From contig NZ_AQXM01000054.1 in NCBI RefSeq assembly GCF_000376245.1, forward strand, positions 20,836 through 84,835: a DNA stretch of 64,000 nt. The letters run 5' to 3'. This document shows, piece after piece, positions 26,500-36,493 of this stretch. Each line of letters opens with the position of its first letter. The first letter of the stretch is position 1. Origin of the DNA: Acaricomes phytoseiuli DSM 14247 (GTDB lineage Bacteria > Actinomycetota > Actinomycetes > Actinomycetales > Micrococcaceae). Both the position numbers and the translations under genes were made by a program. The notes beneath the pieces are model-generated. The model was not told where the DNA came from and ran no database searches. It saw only the letters and a program-made list of their open reading frames with translations.

Positions 26500-28200
26500 T
26501 TGACCGATAGCCAGCCTGATTCCGCAGCGACCGCCGGGAGCCTCCGACCGCGCCTGGTGAATCCCGTCGCTTTGGCGGAGCTGACGGCGTCGCTGGCTCC
26601 CGGCAAGCCGGGCGCATCGATCACACTGGCGGATCCAGCTTCCGCCTCTCTTGCGACAGCAGTGACTGGAGCCAGTCTCAACTCTCGGACGATCCGCCCG
26701 GGAGACCTCTACCTGGCCCTACCCGGGGCCAGGACGCACGGTGCCCACTTCACCGCCCAAGCTATCGGCGACGGGGCAGCGGCAGTGCTCACCGACCAGG
26801 CAGGCGCCGAGCTGATCAAAGCGCAGGAGCAGGCCGGGCAGTTGTCGAGTCCACTGCCGCCGCTGCTCATTGCAGAGGACCCGCGCGGCATCGCCGGGTA
26901 CGTAGCCGCTAGGATTTATCAGCGGAATCCGCTCTCGCTCGTGGGGATCACCGGGACCAACGGTAAGACCACGGTCTCTTATCTGGTGCGCTCGCTTTTC
27001 GCCGCGCTGGGCCGGGATAGCGGTCTTATTGGCACGGTGGAGACGCTCATCGGCCAGAATCGAGTGCCCTCCGCGCTCACCACTCCTGAATCTCCGGATC
27101 TGCATGCGCTGCTGGCCCGAATGTCGGAGGAGTCCCTGCAGGCTGCGGTGATGGAGGTTTCATCCCATGCGCTGACTTTCGGGCGCGTCGACGGAGTGCT
27201 CTTCGATACTGCTGGATTTACGAATCTCAGCCAGGATCATCTGGACCTGCACGGTGACATGGATAGTTATCTGGAGGCCAAGGCCGCACTCTTCACACCC
27301 GAGCGCAGTCGCCGCGGAGTTGTGGTCATCGACCAGTCCTGGGGCAGGAAACTAGCCGCTCACGCGCAGATCCCCGTGCTCACGCTATGGACCGGGCAGG
27401 GTTCAGGGGAAGCTGAAGAAGCTGACCCAGTGGCTTCCGCACGCTCCACAGAGCAGGCGGATTGGCGGGTCATCGAAGCGGACCGCGAAGGCCTGGGCTG
27501 GCGTATCAAGCTCCGCGGCCAGGCCGGTGAGCTGAGTTTCCGCACGAGCCTTCCGGGCCGGTTCAATATCGCCAATGCCGCACTCGCGGTGCTCCTCGTG
27601 CACAACAGCGGTGTGAGTCTGGACGCGCTGCAGAAGGTTCTGGACGCTCGTGAGCCTTTCCGGATCGACGTTCCTGGACGGATGCAGCTGATCGGCGCCG
27701 CCCCCATCGCGATCGTCGATTTTGCGCATAATCCGGAAGGGCTTCGGCAGGCTCTTGAGGCAGTGCGCCCCGAACAGGGGCGCCTGATCACCGTCTTCGG
27801 TGCCACGGGTGAGCGGGATCAAGGCAAGCGCCCGATCATGGGAGCACTGGCAGTCCGGGGGTCGGATATCGTGATCGTCACCGATGACGACCCCCATGAT
27901 GAGCCCGCCGCGCAGATCCGGGACCAGGTGATGGCGGGGGCGCAGGCCGAGCGAGAGCGGATGCGCGCCGAGGGCCACGAGCCGGAGCGGCTCGAAGACG
28001 TCGCGCCGAGGGCCGCCGCCATCGATCGTGCTGTCGCCCTCGCCCGGCCGCAGGACACCATTCTGATCGCCGGCCGGGGCCATGAGGTCTGGCAGGAAGT
28101 CAGCGGCACCAATCTTCCACTGGATGATCGTGAAGAGCTGCGCGTCGCGTTGACTCGGCATGGATTCGATGCTCTCGGACAAAGCGGGTTAGAGTCCTGA
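26500..28200 (+). CDS. murE: UDP-MurNAc-L-Ala-D-Glu ligase MurE (probably L-lysine-adding)
   Basis: 566 residues from TTG 26500, with GGAG eight bases upstream. It adds the third residue to the UDP-MurNAc dipeptide, using ATP (GTNGKTT with Lys156). The amino-acid-selecting motif reads DDPHDE (463-468) instead of the DNPR that marks diaminopimelate-adding enzymes. Loss of the Arg that binds the DAP carboxylate suggests L-lysine, in line with the A3-alpha wall of Micrococcaceae. The substrate is inferred. Confidence 0.92.
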   Translation: MTDSQPDSAATAGSLRPRLVNPVALAELTASLAPGKPGASITLADPASASLATAVTGASLNSRTIRPGDLYLALPGARTHGAHFTAQAIGDGAAAVLTDQAGAELIKAQEQAGQLSSPLPPLLIAEDPRGIAGYVAARIYQRNPLSLVGITGTNGKTTVSYLVRSLFAALGRDSGLIGTVETLIGQNRVPSALTTPESPDLHALLARMSEESLQAAVMEVSSHALTFGRVDGVLFDTAGFTNLSQDHLDLHGDMDSYLEAKAALFTPERSRRGVVVIDQSWGRKLAAHAQIPVLTLWTGQGSGEAEEADPVASARSTEQADWRVIEADREGLGWRIKLRGQAGELSFRTSLPGRFNIANAALAVLLVHNSGVSLDALQKVLDAREPFRIDVPGRMQLIGAAPIAIVDFAHNPEGLRQALEAVRPEQGRLITVFGATGERDQGKRPIMGALAVRGSDIVIVTDDDPHDEPAAQIRDQVMAGAQAERERMRAEGHEPERLEDVAPRAAAIDRAVALARPQDTILIAGRGHEVWQEVSGTNLPLDDREELRVALTRHGFDALGQSGLES

Positions 28201-28217
28201 CTGGTGATTATTGAGAA

Positions 28218-29759
28218 ATGACAGAGTTTCGCGTAGAAGAGATCGCCGGGATTACCGGGGGGCGGCTGACCAGTACCGTGGCAGCCCAGTTGACCCTTGC
28301 CGCCTCCCGGATCAGCACGGATTCTCGTGACTGCGTCCCGGGCTCACTGTATGTGGCCAAGCTGGGCGAACACGCTGACGGGCACGACTTCATCGCGGCG
28401 GCGCTGGCCGCCGGAGCGGAACTAGTACTGGCTGAGCGGGAGCTCACGGACGCCTCCGGGCAGCCGTACCCGGCGGTTATCGTCCCCGATGCAATCCTCG
28501 CGATGGGCCAGTTGGCCGCCGCCGTGGTCCAGCGGATTCGGGATAGCCGCGGGCCTGGGGAATTCACCGTCATCGGCATTACCGGTTCCGCAGGCAAGAC
28601 CACGACGAAGGATCTGCTCGCCGGGGTGCTTAGCTCGGCAGGCCCCACGGTGTACCCGGAAGGTTCCTACAACGGTGAAGTGGGTGTTCCCCTCACCGTT
28701 TTCCGTGCCGATGAGACGACGCGCTACCTCGTCGTAGAGATGGGCGCGACCAAAATCGGGAACATCGCCTACCTGGCTCAGATGGTCCGCCCCGATATCG
28801 GCGTGGTGCTCGGGGTGGGCAGCGCGCATGCCGGTGAGTTTGGCGGGGTGGAGAATATTGCCATCGCCAAGGGGGAGCTGGTCGAAGCGCTGCCCCCCGG
28901 CGGTACCGCGGTGCTCAATATCGCCGACTCCCGGGTCGCCGCCATGGCCAGCCGGACCAGCGCGCGTATCCTGTGGTTCGGCGAGACCGGGGTAGGAGCG
29001 GAGCTGGTGACGGAAACCGCCGCCTCGGTCCTCCGTGCGGATCAGCTGCATACCGATGATCAGGCTCGGCCCGTCTTCACGCTGATACTCCCGGATGACA
29101 GTGCCTATCCGGTGCGCAGCGGGCTGATCGGCGTGCACCATGTCAATAATCTGCTGGCCGCAGCTGCAGCGGCATGGGCAGCAGGCATCCCCGGTGATGC
29201 GATCGCCCGGTCGCTCGAAGGGCGCGGGTCGGCCAGCCGCTGGCGGATGGAACGCACCGACCGGCCCGACGGCGTCACCGTGATCAACGATGCCTATAAC
29301 GCCAACCCCGAGTCGATGCGGGCGGCGTTACGAGCTCTCGCCGAGCTGGGTCGGGATGAATCCGGAGCCCCGGCGCGGCGGACCTGGGCGGTGCTCGGGC
29401 CCATGTACGAACTGGGCGAGGACTCGGTCCGAGAGCATGACGCCCTGGGCCAGATCGTGGTCCGGCTGAACATCTCCCGTCTGGTGGTGGTGGGCGCTGA
29501 CGCCCGCCCGCTGCACATCGGAGCGATCAATGAAGGATCCTGGGGCGATGAGTCTGTGCACCTGCCGGACCTCGAGAGCGCCTATCAGCTCCTCGGCGCC
29601 GAGCTCCGCCCCGGCGATGTGGTGCTCTTCAAATCGTCCCGGGATGCCGGGCTGCGTCATCTGGGGGACCGGGTGGCGCAGGCAGAGGCAAGCGAGTCGG
29701 AGGGAACTGCTCCGCGCACTCCGCTAACATGGTCTCCTATGACCGCCGGAGAGGACTGA
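28218..29759 (+). CDS. murF: UDP-MurNAc-tripeptide-D-Ala-D-Ala ligase MurF
   Basis: 513 residues. It adds D-Ala-D-Ala to the UDP-MurNAc tripeptide. The P-loop ITGSAGKTTTKDLL, the VVEMGATKIGNI segment, and the central HHVNNLLAAAAAAW and VINDAYNANPESMRAAL motifs define the family. It starts 17 bp after murE and ends six bases before mraY. No strong Shine-Dalgarno is seen, so translation is probably coupled to murE. Confidence 0.93.
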   Translation: MTEFRVEEIAGITGGRLTSTVAAQLTLAASRISTDSRDCVPGSLYVAKLGEHADGHDFIAAALAAGAELVLAERELTDASGQPYPAVIVPDAILAMGQLAAAVVQRIRDSRGPGEFTVIGITGSAGKTTTKDLLAGVLSSAGPTVYPEGSYNGEVGVPLTVFRADETTRYLVVEMGATKIGNIAYLAQMVRPDIGVVLGVGSAHAGEFGGVENIAIAKGELVEALPPGGTAVLNIADSRVAAMASRTSARILWFGETGVGAELVTETAASVLRADQLHTDDQARPVFTLILPDDSAYPVRSGLIGVHHVNNLLAAAAAAWAAGIPGDAIARSLEGRGSASRWRMERTDRPDGVTVINDAYNANPESMRAALRALAELGRDESGAPARRTWAVLGPMYELGEDSVREHDALGQIVVRLNISRLVVVGADARPLHIGAINEGSWGDESVHLPDLESAYQLLGAELRPGDVVLFKSSRDAGLRHLGDRVAQAEASESEGTAPRTPLTWSPMTAGED

Positions 29760-29765
29760 GCGTCG

Positions 29766-30881
29766 ATGATCGCTTTGCTGATGGGCGCCGGCATCGGCCT
29801 TGCCGTGGCCATGATCGGTACCCCATTATTCATCCGGCTGCTGGTGCGCAAAGGCTACGGTCAGTTCATCCGCGATGACGGACCCACCTCGCACCACACC
29901 AAACGAGGCACTCCGACTATGGGCGGCACGGTAGTCGTCGGGGCCGTCATCTTCTCTTATCTGCTCACTCATCTCATCATCTGGCTGATGAACCCCTCCG
30001 CACCGGGCCCCTCGGTCTCCGGCTGGCTGCTGATCTTGCTCATGGGCGGCATGGGTCTGGTGGGCTTCCTGGATGACTACATCAAGATCTCCAAGCAGCG
30101 CTCACTGGGACTCAACGCCAAAGCCAAGCTGATCCTGCAAACCGGCATCGGGGTGCTCTTCGCGGTGCTGGCGCTCAACTTCGCCGACCCCCATCAGCGC
30201 ACTCCCGCGAGCACGCAGATCTCCTTCGCCCGTGATATTCCCGGCCTAGACTTGGCGTTCGCCGGCTCCGGGCTCGGCGTGGTCCTCTTCGTGATCTGGG
30301 CGAACCTCATCGTCACGGCAGCCACCAATGGGGTGAACCTCACGGACGGGCTGGACGGCCTAGCCGCCGGGGCGGCCGTCATGATCTTCGGCGCCTACAC
30401 GTTGATCGGCATCTGGCAGTCGAATCAGAGCTGCGGCTCTGCTCGGGCGACCAGCTCCACGGTCTGCTACGAGGTGCGGGATCCGATAGATCTCGCACTG
30501 CTCGCGGCTATTCTTTTCGGGGCACTCATCGGATTCCTCTGGTGGAATACTTCACCGGCGAAGATCTTCATGGGCGACACCGGCTCTTTGGCGATCGGCG
30601 GGGCTATCGCGGGGCTTGCGATCCTCAGCCGGACCGAACTCCTGCTGCTCATCCTGGGCGGTCTTTTCGTGCTGATCACCCTCTCGGTGATTCTGCAGGT
30701 CGGTTTCTTCAAGCTCTCCGGCGGCAAACGGATCTTCAAGATGGCGCCGTTACAGCATCATTTCGAGCTCAAGGGCTGGGCTGAAGTGACGGTCGTGGTG
30801 CGGTTCTGGATTTTGGGTGGCCTCTTCGTCGCAATAGGCTTGGGCGCCTTCTACGCGGAATGGGTGGTATTTCAGCAGTGA
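29766..30881 (+). CDS. mraY: Phospho-MurNAc-pentapeptide translocase MraY
   Basis: 371 residues with about ten transmembrane helices. It transfers phospho-MurNAc-pentapeptide to undecaprenyl phosphate, making lipid I in the membrane. The catalytic and Mg-binding motifs are visible: FLDDYIKI, NLTDGLDGLA and FMGDTGSLAIGG, plus a conserved HHFELKGW near the C-terminus. The stop TGA overlaps the GTG start of murD. Confidence 0.95.
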   Translation: MIALLMGAGIGLAVAMIGTPLFIRLLVRKGYGQFIRDDGPTSHHTKRGTPTMGGTVVVGAVIFSYLLTHLIIWLMNPSAPGPSVSGWLLILLMGGMGLVGFLDDYIKISKQRSLGLNAKAKLILQTGIGVLFAVLALNFADPHQRTPASTQISFARDIPGLDLAFAGSGLGVVLFVIWANLIVTAATNGVNLTDGLDGLAAGAAVMIFGAYTLIGIWQSNQSCGSARATSSTVCYEVRDPIDLALLAAILFGALIGFLWWNTSPAKIFMGDTGSLAIGGAIAGLAILSRTELLLLILGGLFVLITLSVILQVGFFKLSGGKRIFKMAPLQHHFELKGWAEVTVVVRFWILGGLFVAIGLGAFYAEWVVFQQ

Positions 30882-32512
30882 GCCGTGAGGAAGCGCCGTC
30901 GTCCCGGCTGGATGGTCTGGACCGATGGGAATCGGACTGGGCGGGCTTGCGCGTCGTGGTGACGGGAATAGGCAAAACCGGCTTCTCCATCGCCGACACC
31001 CTCGCGGAATTAGGGGCCCGGGTGATCGTGGTGGCGGCAGCCGATGATGAAGCCGCACAGCGAGCCGCGGATACCTTGCGCATCGTTGGAGTGGAAGAGG
31101 TCCGGCTAGGAGAAGAGATCTCCCAGCAATTGCCGGTTTTCGCTCCGGCCGAAGGCGATCCAGAGGGTTCTGAGGATTCCGGACTAACTGCGGAGCTCGT
31201 GGTGACTTCGCCCGGTCTGACTCCTGAACACCCGGTACTGGCCGAAGCCGCTCGGCAGGACATCCCGATCTGGGGCGATGTGGAACTGGCCTGGCGGGTC
31301 CGCCGGCGCGAAGGCCGGAAAACCGCTGAATGGATCACGATCACCGGGACCAACGGCAAGACCACGACCACGACTATGCTCGCTTCGATCCTGCAGCAGG
31401 CCGGGGTGCACGCCATCTCCGTAGGCAATATCGGTACGCCGATTCTAGACGCGGTACGCGAGCCGGAGGGCTACGACGCCTTCGCGGTGGAACTCTCCAC
31501 ATTCCAACTGCACTGGACGAGCTCGGTCTCTGCGCTGGCAAGCGTCTGCCTCAACCTCGCAGAGGATCATGTGGACTGGCACGGATCCTTCGCCGCTTAT
31601 GCTGCGGATAAGGCCAAGATTTACCAGAACACCCGGGTAGCCTGTGTCTACAATGCGGAGCAGATCGAAACCGAGCAGATGGTCGAGGCTGCAGAGGTCG
31701 TCGAAGGCTGCCGGGCTGTTGCTTTCACCACGGGAACCCCCGCGATCAGCACGGTCGGCGTGGTCGATGGACTCCTGGTTGACCGGGCCTTCATCGCGGA
31801 GCGTCGGACCTCCGCGGTAGAACTGGCTCAGCTGTCTGATATCGGCGATCTAGTACCCCGCCACCTCGTGGCGAACGCCGCGGCTGCTTCCGCTTTGGCA
31901 AGGGCTTATGGTGTTGCGCCGGAGTCAGTACGGGACGGTCTGCGCGCCTATGATCCCGGCGCGCACCGGATCCAGGCCGTGGCCCACCGGGACGGGGTGC
32001 TCTGGATCAACGATTCGAAAGCCACCAACCCGCATGCCGCCTCGGCCTCCCTCGCAGCCTTCGCCCCGGTGATCTGGATCGCCGGGGGAGAGGCCAAAGG
32101 AGTCGGCTACGACGAGCTGATCGCCCAGCACCGGGATCGGCTCAAAGCGGTGGTGCTGATCGGCAAGGACCGCAGTGCACTGCTGGCCGCGCTCGAACGA
32201 CACGCACCGAATGTCCCGGTGTTCTACGCCGAACCGGGTGACACTGGAAAGGTGCACGGTGGCGGGCGGCAGAACCCTCCAGGCACTCAGGCGGATGAGC
32301 TTGCCGAAGCGCAGGCGGCGGATGCCATGATGGCCCAGGCGGTTTCTGCTGCGGCGGAAGTCGCGGTTGAAGGGGACACGGTTCTCCTGGCCCCCGCTGC
32401 CTCGTCCCTTGACCAGTTCTCCTCGTATGCGCACCGGGGGGAATCGTTCATCGCGGCGGTCCGTGCCCTGTTAGAAGGATCCGAAGGGTCCGCAGGGGGC
32501 CGCGCACACTGA
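30878..32512 (+). CDS. murD: UDP-MurNAc-L-Ala-D-Glu ligase MurD
   Basis: 544 residues. It adds D-glutamate to UDP-MurNAc-L-Ala. GTG 30878 overlaps the mraY stop (GTGA); an in-frame ATG at 30860 would lie six codons inside mraY. The N-terminal VVTGIGKTGFSIADTL, the ATP site ITGTNGKTTTTTML and the HRIQAVAHRDGVLWINDSKATNPHA segments are clear. A Gly/Gln-rich insert (GGGRQNPPGTQADEL) late in the protein is unusual but in frame. Confidence 0.93.
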   Translation: MSREEAPSSRLDGLDRWESDWAGLRVVVTGIGKTGFSIADTLAELGARVIVVAAADDEAAQRAADTLRIVGVEEVRLGEEISQQLPVFAPAEGDPEGSEDSGLTAELVVTSPGLTPEHPVLAEAARQDIPIWGDVELAWRVRRREGRKTAEWITITGTNGKTTTTTMLASILQQAGVHAISVGNIGTPILDAVREPEGYDAFAVELSTFQLHWTSSVSALASVCLNLAEDHVDWHGSFAAYAADKAKIYQNTRVACVYNAEQIETEQMVEAAEVVEGCRAVAFTTGTPAISTVGVVDGLLVDRAFIAERRTSAVELAQLSDIGDLVPRHLVANAAAASALARAYGVAPESVRDGLRAYDPGAHRIQAVAHRDGVLWINDSKATNPHAASASLAAFAPVIWIAGGEAKGVGYDELIAQHRDRLKAVVLIGKDRSALLAALERHAPNVPVFYAEPGDTGKVHGGGRQNPPGTQADELAEAQAADAMMAQAVSAAAEVAVEGDTVLLAPAASSLDQFSSYAHRGESFIAAVRALLEGSEGSAGGRAH

Positions 32513-32568
32513 TTGCCCGTAGCGCGAGACAGAGCTGAGCCAGGCCTGCGATAGAGCGAGGAGTCACC

Positions 32569-33819
32569 GTGGTCACGACGCCCGCCCGCCCACGGCAAGA
32601 GGATGCTCCGGCTGCCAGGCCCGGTTTCTGGAAGCGGCTATGGGCCGCGCTCGAAGGCCACGGCCGCGACAAGAAATCCGACTATTACCTGATTCTCGGG
32701 TGCACTCTGGCGTTGACCGGTATCGGCCTCATGATGGTTTTCTCGGCCTCTTCGGTTTCGCTGACCTCCAGCGGGGACAGCAATCCCTTCAGCCTTGGCA
32801 TTCGGGAAACAATCTTCGCGATCCTGGGCCTCACCGCGATGTTCCTGCTCTCCCGGATCCCGGTCCGGCTGCTCAAAGCGGGTGCCTGGCCGCTTCTTGG
32901 GCTCACCTTGGTCACCTTGGTGCTCGTCGCTGCGGTGGGTCGTAACGTGGGTGGCAACCAGAACTGGATCTCCATCGGCGGTTTCTCGTTCCAGCCTTCT
33001 GAGCTGGCGAAGCTCGCGCTGATTCTCTGGATGGCCACGGTTCTCGCGGCCAAGGAGAAGCTGCTGAACCGCTGGCAGCATATCTTCTTGCCGGTGGTGC
33101 CGGTGGCAGCACTGGTCATCGGCTTCATCCTCTTGGGGCATGATCTGGGCACAGCGGTGATCGTGATGCTCATCGCGGCTTCCGGGCTGTTCCTTGCGGG
33201 TGCGCCCAGGTTCCTCTTCGTCACTGCTGGGCTGCTCGGTGTGGTGGTCGCCCTCGGCCTAGCGCTGACCAATGCGAATCGCACCAGCCGCCTCGGCGCC
33301 TGGCTCGGCCAGTGCGGCCCAGGTGAGGACCCACAGGGCCTGTGCGATCAGGCCCAGAACGGGCTCTACGCGCTGGCCTCCGGAGGCTGGTTCGGCGTGG
33401 GCTTGGGGCAGAGCCGGCAGAAGTGGACGTGGATTCCGGAAGCGCATAATGACTTTATTTTCGCTGTGATCGGCGAGGAGTTCGGCCTGCTCGGCAGCCT
33501 CGTGGTGATCGGCCTCTACACACTGCTCGCGGTCGCGATGTTCCGAGTCATCATCCGGCACGACGATATGTTCGTGCGGGTGCTCTGCGGGGGCATCACC
33601 ACCTGGATGATAGGACAGGCCTTCGTGAACATCGCGATGGTCACTGGATTGCTGCCGGTGATCGGCGTGCCACTGCCTCTGATCTCCTACGGGGGCACCG
33701 CCTTGGCCGTGGGGCTGGCCGGAATGGGCATGGTGCTGCGCTTCGCCAGGGATCGATCCGAGGCAACGACATCACAGAATTCGAAATCTCCCGTGGGGAA
33801 GGCTAGTACCGCCAGATGA
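32569..33819 (+). CDS. ftsW: Septal peptidoglycan polymerase FtsW (SEDS family)
   Basis: 416 residues from GTG 32569, with GAGGAG five bases upstream. About ten transmembrane helices. SEDS family features are FSASSV in the first membrane segment, GGNQNWISIGGFSFQPSELAK, the PEAHNDFIFAVIGEEFG segment and PLPLISYGGTA. It polymerises glycan strands from lipid II together with FtsI. The stop overlaps the murG start by ATGA. Confidence 0.94.
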   Translation: MVTTPARPRQEDAPAARPGFWKRLWAALEGHGRDKKSDYYLILGCTLALTGIGLMMVFSASSVSLTSSGDSNPFSLGIRETIFAILGLTAMFLLSRIPVRLLKAGAWPLLGLTLVTLVLVAAVGRNVGGNQNWISIGGFSFQPSELAKLALILWMATVLAAKEKLLNRWQHIFLPVVPVAALVIGFILLGHDLGTAVIVMLIAASGLFLAGAPRFLFVTAGLLGVVVALGLALTNANRTSRLGAWLGQCGPGEDPQGLCDQAQNGLYALASGGWFGVGLGQSRQKWTWIPEAHNDFIFAVIGEEFGLLGSLVVIGLYTLLAVAMFRVIIRHDDMFVRVLCGGITTWMIGQAFVNIAMVTGLLPVIGVPLPLISYGGTALAVGLAGMGMVLRFARDRSEATTSQNSKSPVGKASTAR

Positions 33820-34997
33820 CAGATAGTCGTGACGTTTCCGGGAACGTTTCCGGGAAAACCGCTCAGCCGCAGCCTCCGTTATCCATCGTCCTCGCTGGTG
33901 GCGGCACCGCCGGGCATGTTTCTCCACTGCTGGCGATCGCCGCTGCGCTCCGTCAGGCTGCGCCTGACGCTCGGCTGCTCGCAGTGGGCACCGCTGAAGG
34001 ACTTGAGGCTCGGTTGGTGCCTGAAGCGGGCCTGGAGCTCGCGCTGATCGAACGGGTGCCCATGCCCCGGAGGTTCAATCGTGCAGCGCTGTCCTTCCCG
34101 GCTCGGATGCGCCGGGCGAGGAAACAGGCCCGGGGCATCCTGACCGATGCGCAGGCGGATGTCGTGGTAGGTGTAGGCGGCTATGTCTGCACTCCCATGT
34201 ACGCCGCGGCATCCCGGAGTAGCATTCCCGTCGTCATCCATGAAGCGAATATGAAGCCGGGACTGGCCAACCGCCTCGGTGCTCGAGCCGCCCGGTATAT
34301 CGGAACCGCCTTCGCTGATACTGCCCGCGCCTGGGGAAAACGCGATGCCCAGTGGGTCGGCATGCCGATGCGTGCCGATATAGCCCGGCTGGCCGAGCTG
34401 GAGCCCGCGCAGCGGCAGCGAGCACGCGAGGAAGCCCGGGGTAGGCTAGGTCTGCAACAAGATCTCCCGGTACTGGTGGTCACGGGCGGATCGCTCGGCG
34501 CTGCCAGGATCAACCGGGCTGTCGCCGATGTCGCCCAGGCCGGGGATTTTGCCAGCGCCGGCGTCCAGGTGCTTCATCTGACCGGAACAGGTAAAGCGGT
34601 GACCGGCCCCGAAGGGGAGTCGCTCGCCGCTCCTGGTTACCACCAGCAGGAGTACCTCAGTGATATGGCCGATGCCTATGTAGCAGCGGACCTGCTGATC
34701 TGCCGTGCTGGGGCCGGGACCGTGAGCGAGGTGGCGACGGCAGGTGTGCCGGCGGTATTCGTTCCACTGCCTATCGGCAATGGCGAGCAGCGGCTGAATG
34801 CCCAGATACTGAGCGACCGCGGCGGTGCCGTTCTGATCAAGGACAAAGATTTCTCCGCAGCCTGGATCCGCCAGGAGGTGCTCCCGCTGCTTGCTGACCC
34901 CGCAAGGCTGTCCGAGATCGGTCGGATCGCCGCTGAGTCTGGGATCTCGGATGCGGCGGAGCGGATGGCGGAACTGACCCTGGAGGCTGCACGATGA
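33816..34997 (+). CDS. murG: UDP-GlcNAc transferase MurG
   Basis: 393 residues. It adds GlcNAc to lipid I to form lipid II on the inner membrane face. The N-terminal GGGTAGHVSP motif, the VGVGGYVCTPMYAA and HEANMKPGLANRLG segments and the C-terminal VTGGSLGAARIN and CRAGAGTVSEVATAGVPAVFVPLP motifs (GT28 glycosyltransferase) are clear. It overlaps ftsW and murC by four bases at each end, so translation is coupled. Confidence 0.95.
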   Translation: MTDSRDVSGNVSGKTAQPQPPLSIVLAGGGTAGHVSPLLAIAAALRQAAPDARLLAVGTAEGLEARLVPEAGLELALIERVPMPRRFNRAALSFPARMRRARKQARGILTDAQADVVVGVGGYVCTPMYAAASRSSIPVVIHEANMKPGLANRLGARAARYIGTAFADTARAWGKRDAQWVGMPMRADIARLAELEPAQRQRAREEARGRLGLQQDLPVLVVTGGSLGAARINRAVADVAQAGDFASAGVQVLHLTGTGKAVTGPEGESLAAPGYHQQEYLSDMADAYVAADLLICRAGAGTVSEVATAGVPAVFVPLPIGNGEQRLNAQILSDRGGAVLIKDKDFSAAWIRQEVLPLLADPARLSEIGRIAAESGISDAAERMAELTLEAAR

Positions 34998-36493
34998 GCG
35001 CCAAGGTGCATTTCATCGGAATCGGCGGTGCCGGGATGTCCGGCATCGCCCGGCTGCTGCTGGCCCGGGGCGTGTCCGTCTCCGGCAGCGATGCCAGGGA
35101 ATCCCATGTTCTCGCAGAACTGCGGCGAGCCGGGGCGGAAGTCTGGGTTGGCCAGGACGGCAGCAAGCTCCGTGATGCCGCCGGGGCCGAAGGCCTCGGT
35201 GAGTACACGGTGGTGCGTTCCACCGCGATTCGCGCCGACAATGCAGAGCTGCTGGCCGCACAGCAGGCCGGTGCGCGGATACTGCACCGCTCTGAGGCCC
35301 TCGCCCTGGCGATGGGCGCCGACCGCGTGCTCGCCGTCGCCGGGACACACGGCAAGACGACGACTACCGCGATGCTGGCCGTGGCGCTGCGCGCCGCCGG
35401 AGTGAATGCCTCCTATGCGATCGGGGCTGAAGTCCCGGAGCTGGGAGCCAATGCTGCCCTGGGCGAGGACACGGTATTCGCAGCCGAGGCCGATGAATCC
35501 GATGGATCTTTCCTGAACTACCGGCCAGAAGTGGCGGTCGTGACCAATGTGGAGCCAGATCATCTGGACTTCTACGGCAGTGCTGAAGCCGTGCACCGCT
35601 CCTTCCAGCAGTTCGTCTCGCTTCTGCCTCCGCACGGGGCTTTGGTGATCTGCGCCGATGACCCCGGGGCGGCTGCCCTGGCCGACTGGTTCATGCAAGA
35701 GGGCGGGACGGGTGGTCGACCCTCGGGTGCCCGGTTATGGCGCTACGGCCGTTTCGAAGACGCGGATTTTCGGCTCCTGGGCCAGGCCCGTGAGCTCCGG
35801 GTCGAAAGCAGCCTCTGGGCGGAGCCGGTCGCCCTGCCCTTGATGGCACCGGGGGAGCACAATGCCCTGAACGCCGCCGCTGCGCTCGCGGCAGCAGCGG
35901 CGATGCTTTCAGCAGCCGAGGCCCAGCAGCTCAGCCCTGTCTCTGACTGGCCGCAGCGGGCCGCCGAGGCTCTTGCTTCTTTTCGGGGTGCCGCTCGGCG
36001 GTTCGAGTTCCGCGGTGAGCACGGGGGAGTGCAGGTCTACGATGACTACGCGCATCACCCGACGGAAGTGCGCGCAGCTCTTGCGGCGGCTCGGAGTTTG
36101 CTTAGTGCCCCCCAGGGACGGGTGTTGGTGCTCTTCCAGCCGCACCTCTTCAGCCGCACCCGCGAGTTCGCGAGTGATTTCGCCGAGACCCTGACCGCTG
36201 CGGACCAGTCCTGGGTTCTGGACATCTACCCTGCTAGGGAAGAGCCGATCCCTGGAGTGACCAGCGAGCTCATCACGAAGGCGGCTGCCCCGAGCACGGA
36301 GGCTAACGTAGGCACGCTGATACTGGCGGCAGACCCGCAGCGAGCGGTCGCCGAGATTGCCGCCGCGGCCCAGCCGGGAGACCTCGTGTTGACGGTAGGG
36401 GCGGGTAGCGTCACCGAGCAGGCAGGAGAGATCCTGCAGGTTCTGATGAATCGTGCCTCACTGCCACCCGGAGAGCCTGGACGGCCATCATGA
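34994..36493 (+). CDS. murC: UDP-MurNAc-L-alanine ligase MurC
   Basis: 499 residues. It adds L-alanine to UDP-MurNAc. N-terminal FIGIGGAGMSGIARLLL, P-loop VAGTHGKTTTTAM, AEADESDGSFL and the C-terminal YDDYAHHPTEV and FQPHLFSRTREF motifs are all present. It comes after murE, murF and murD in this cluster although it acts first in the pathway, the usual actinobacterial order. It overlaps murG and ftsQ by ATGA. Confidence 0.95.
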   Translation: MSAKVHFIGIGGAGMSGIARLLLARGVSVSGSDARESHVLAELRRAGAEVWVGQDGSKLRDAAGAEGLGEYTVVRSTAIRADNAELLAAQQAGARILHRSEALALAMGADRVLAVAGTHGKTTTTAMLAVALRAAGVNASYAIGAEVPELGANAALGEDTVFAAEADESDGSFLNYRPEVAVVTNVEPDHLDFYGSAEAVHRSFQQFVSLLPPHGALVICADDPGAAALADWFMQEGGTGGRPSGARLWRYGRFEDADFRLLGQARELRVESSLWAEPVALPLMAPGEHNALNAAAALAAAAAMLSAAEAQQLSPVSDWPQRAAEALASFRGAARRFEFRGEHGGVQVYDDYAHHPTEVRAALAAARSLLSAPQGRVLVLFQPHLFSRTREFASDFAETLTAADQSWVLDIYPAREEPIPGVTSELITKAAAPSTEANVGTLILAADPQRAVAEIAAAAQPGDLVLTVGAGSVTEQAGEILQVLMNRASLPPGEPGRPS

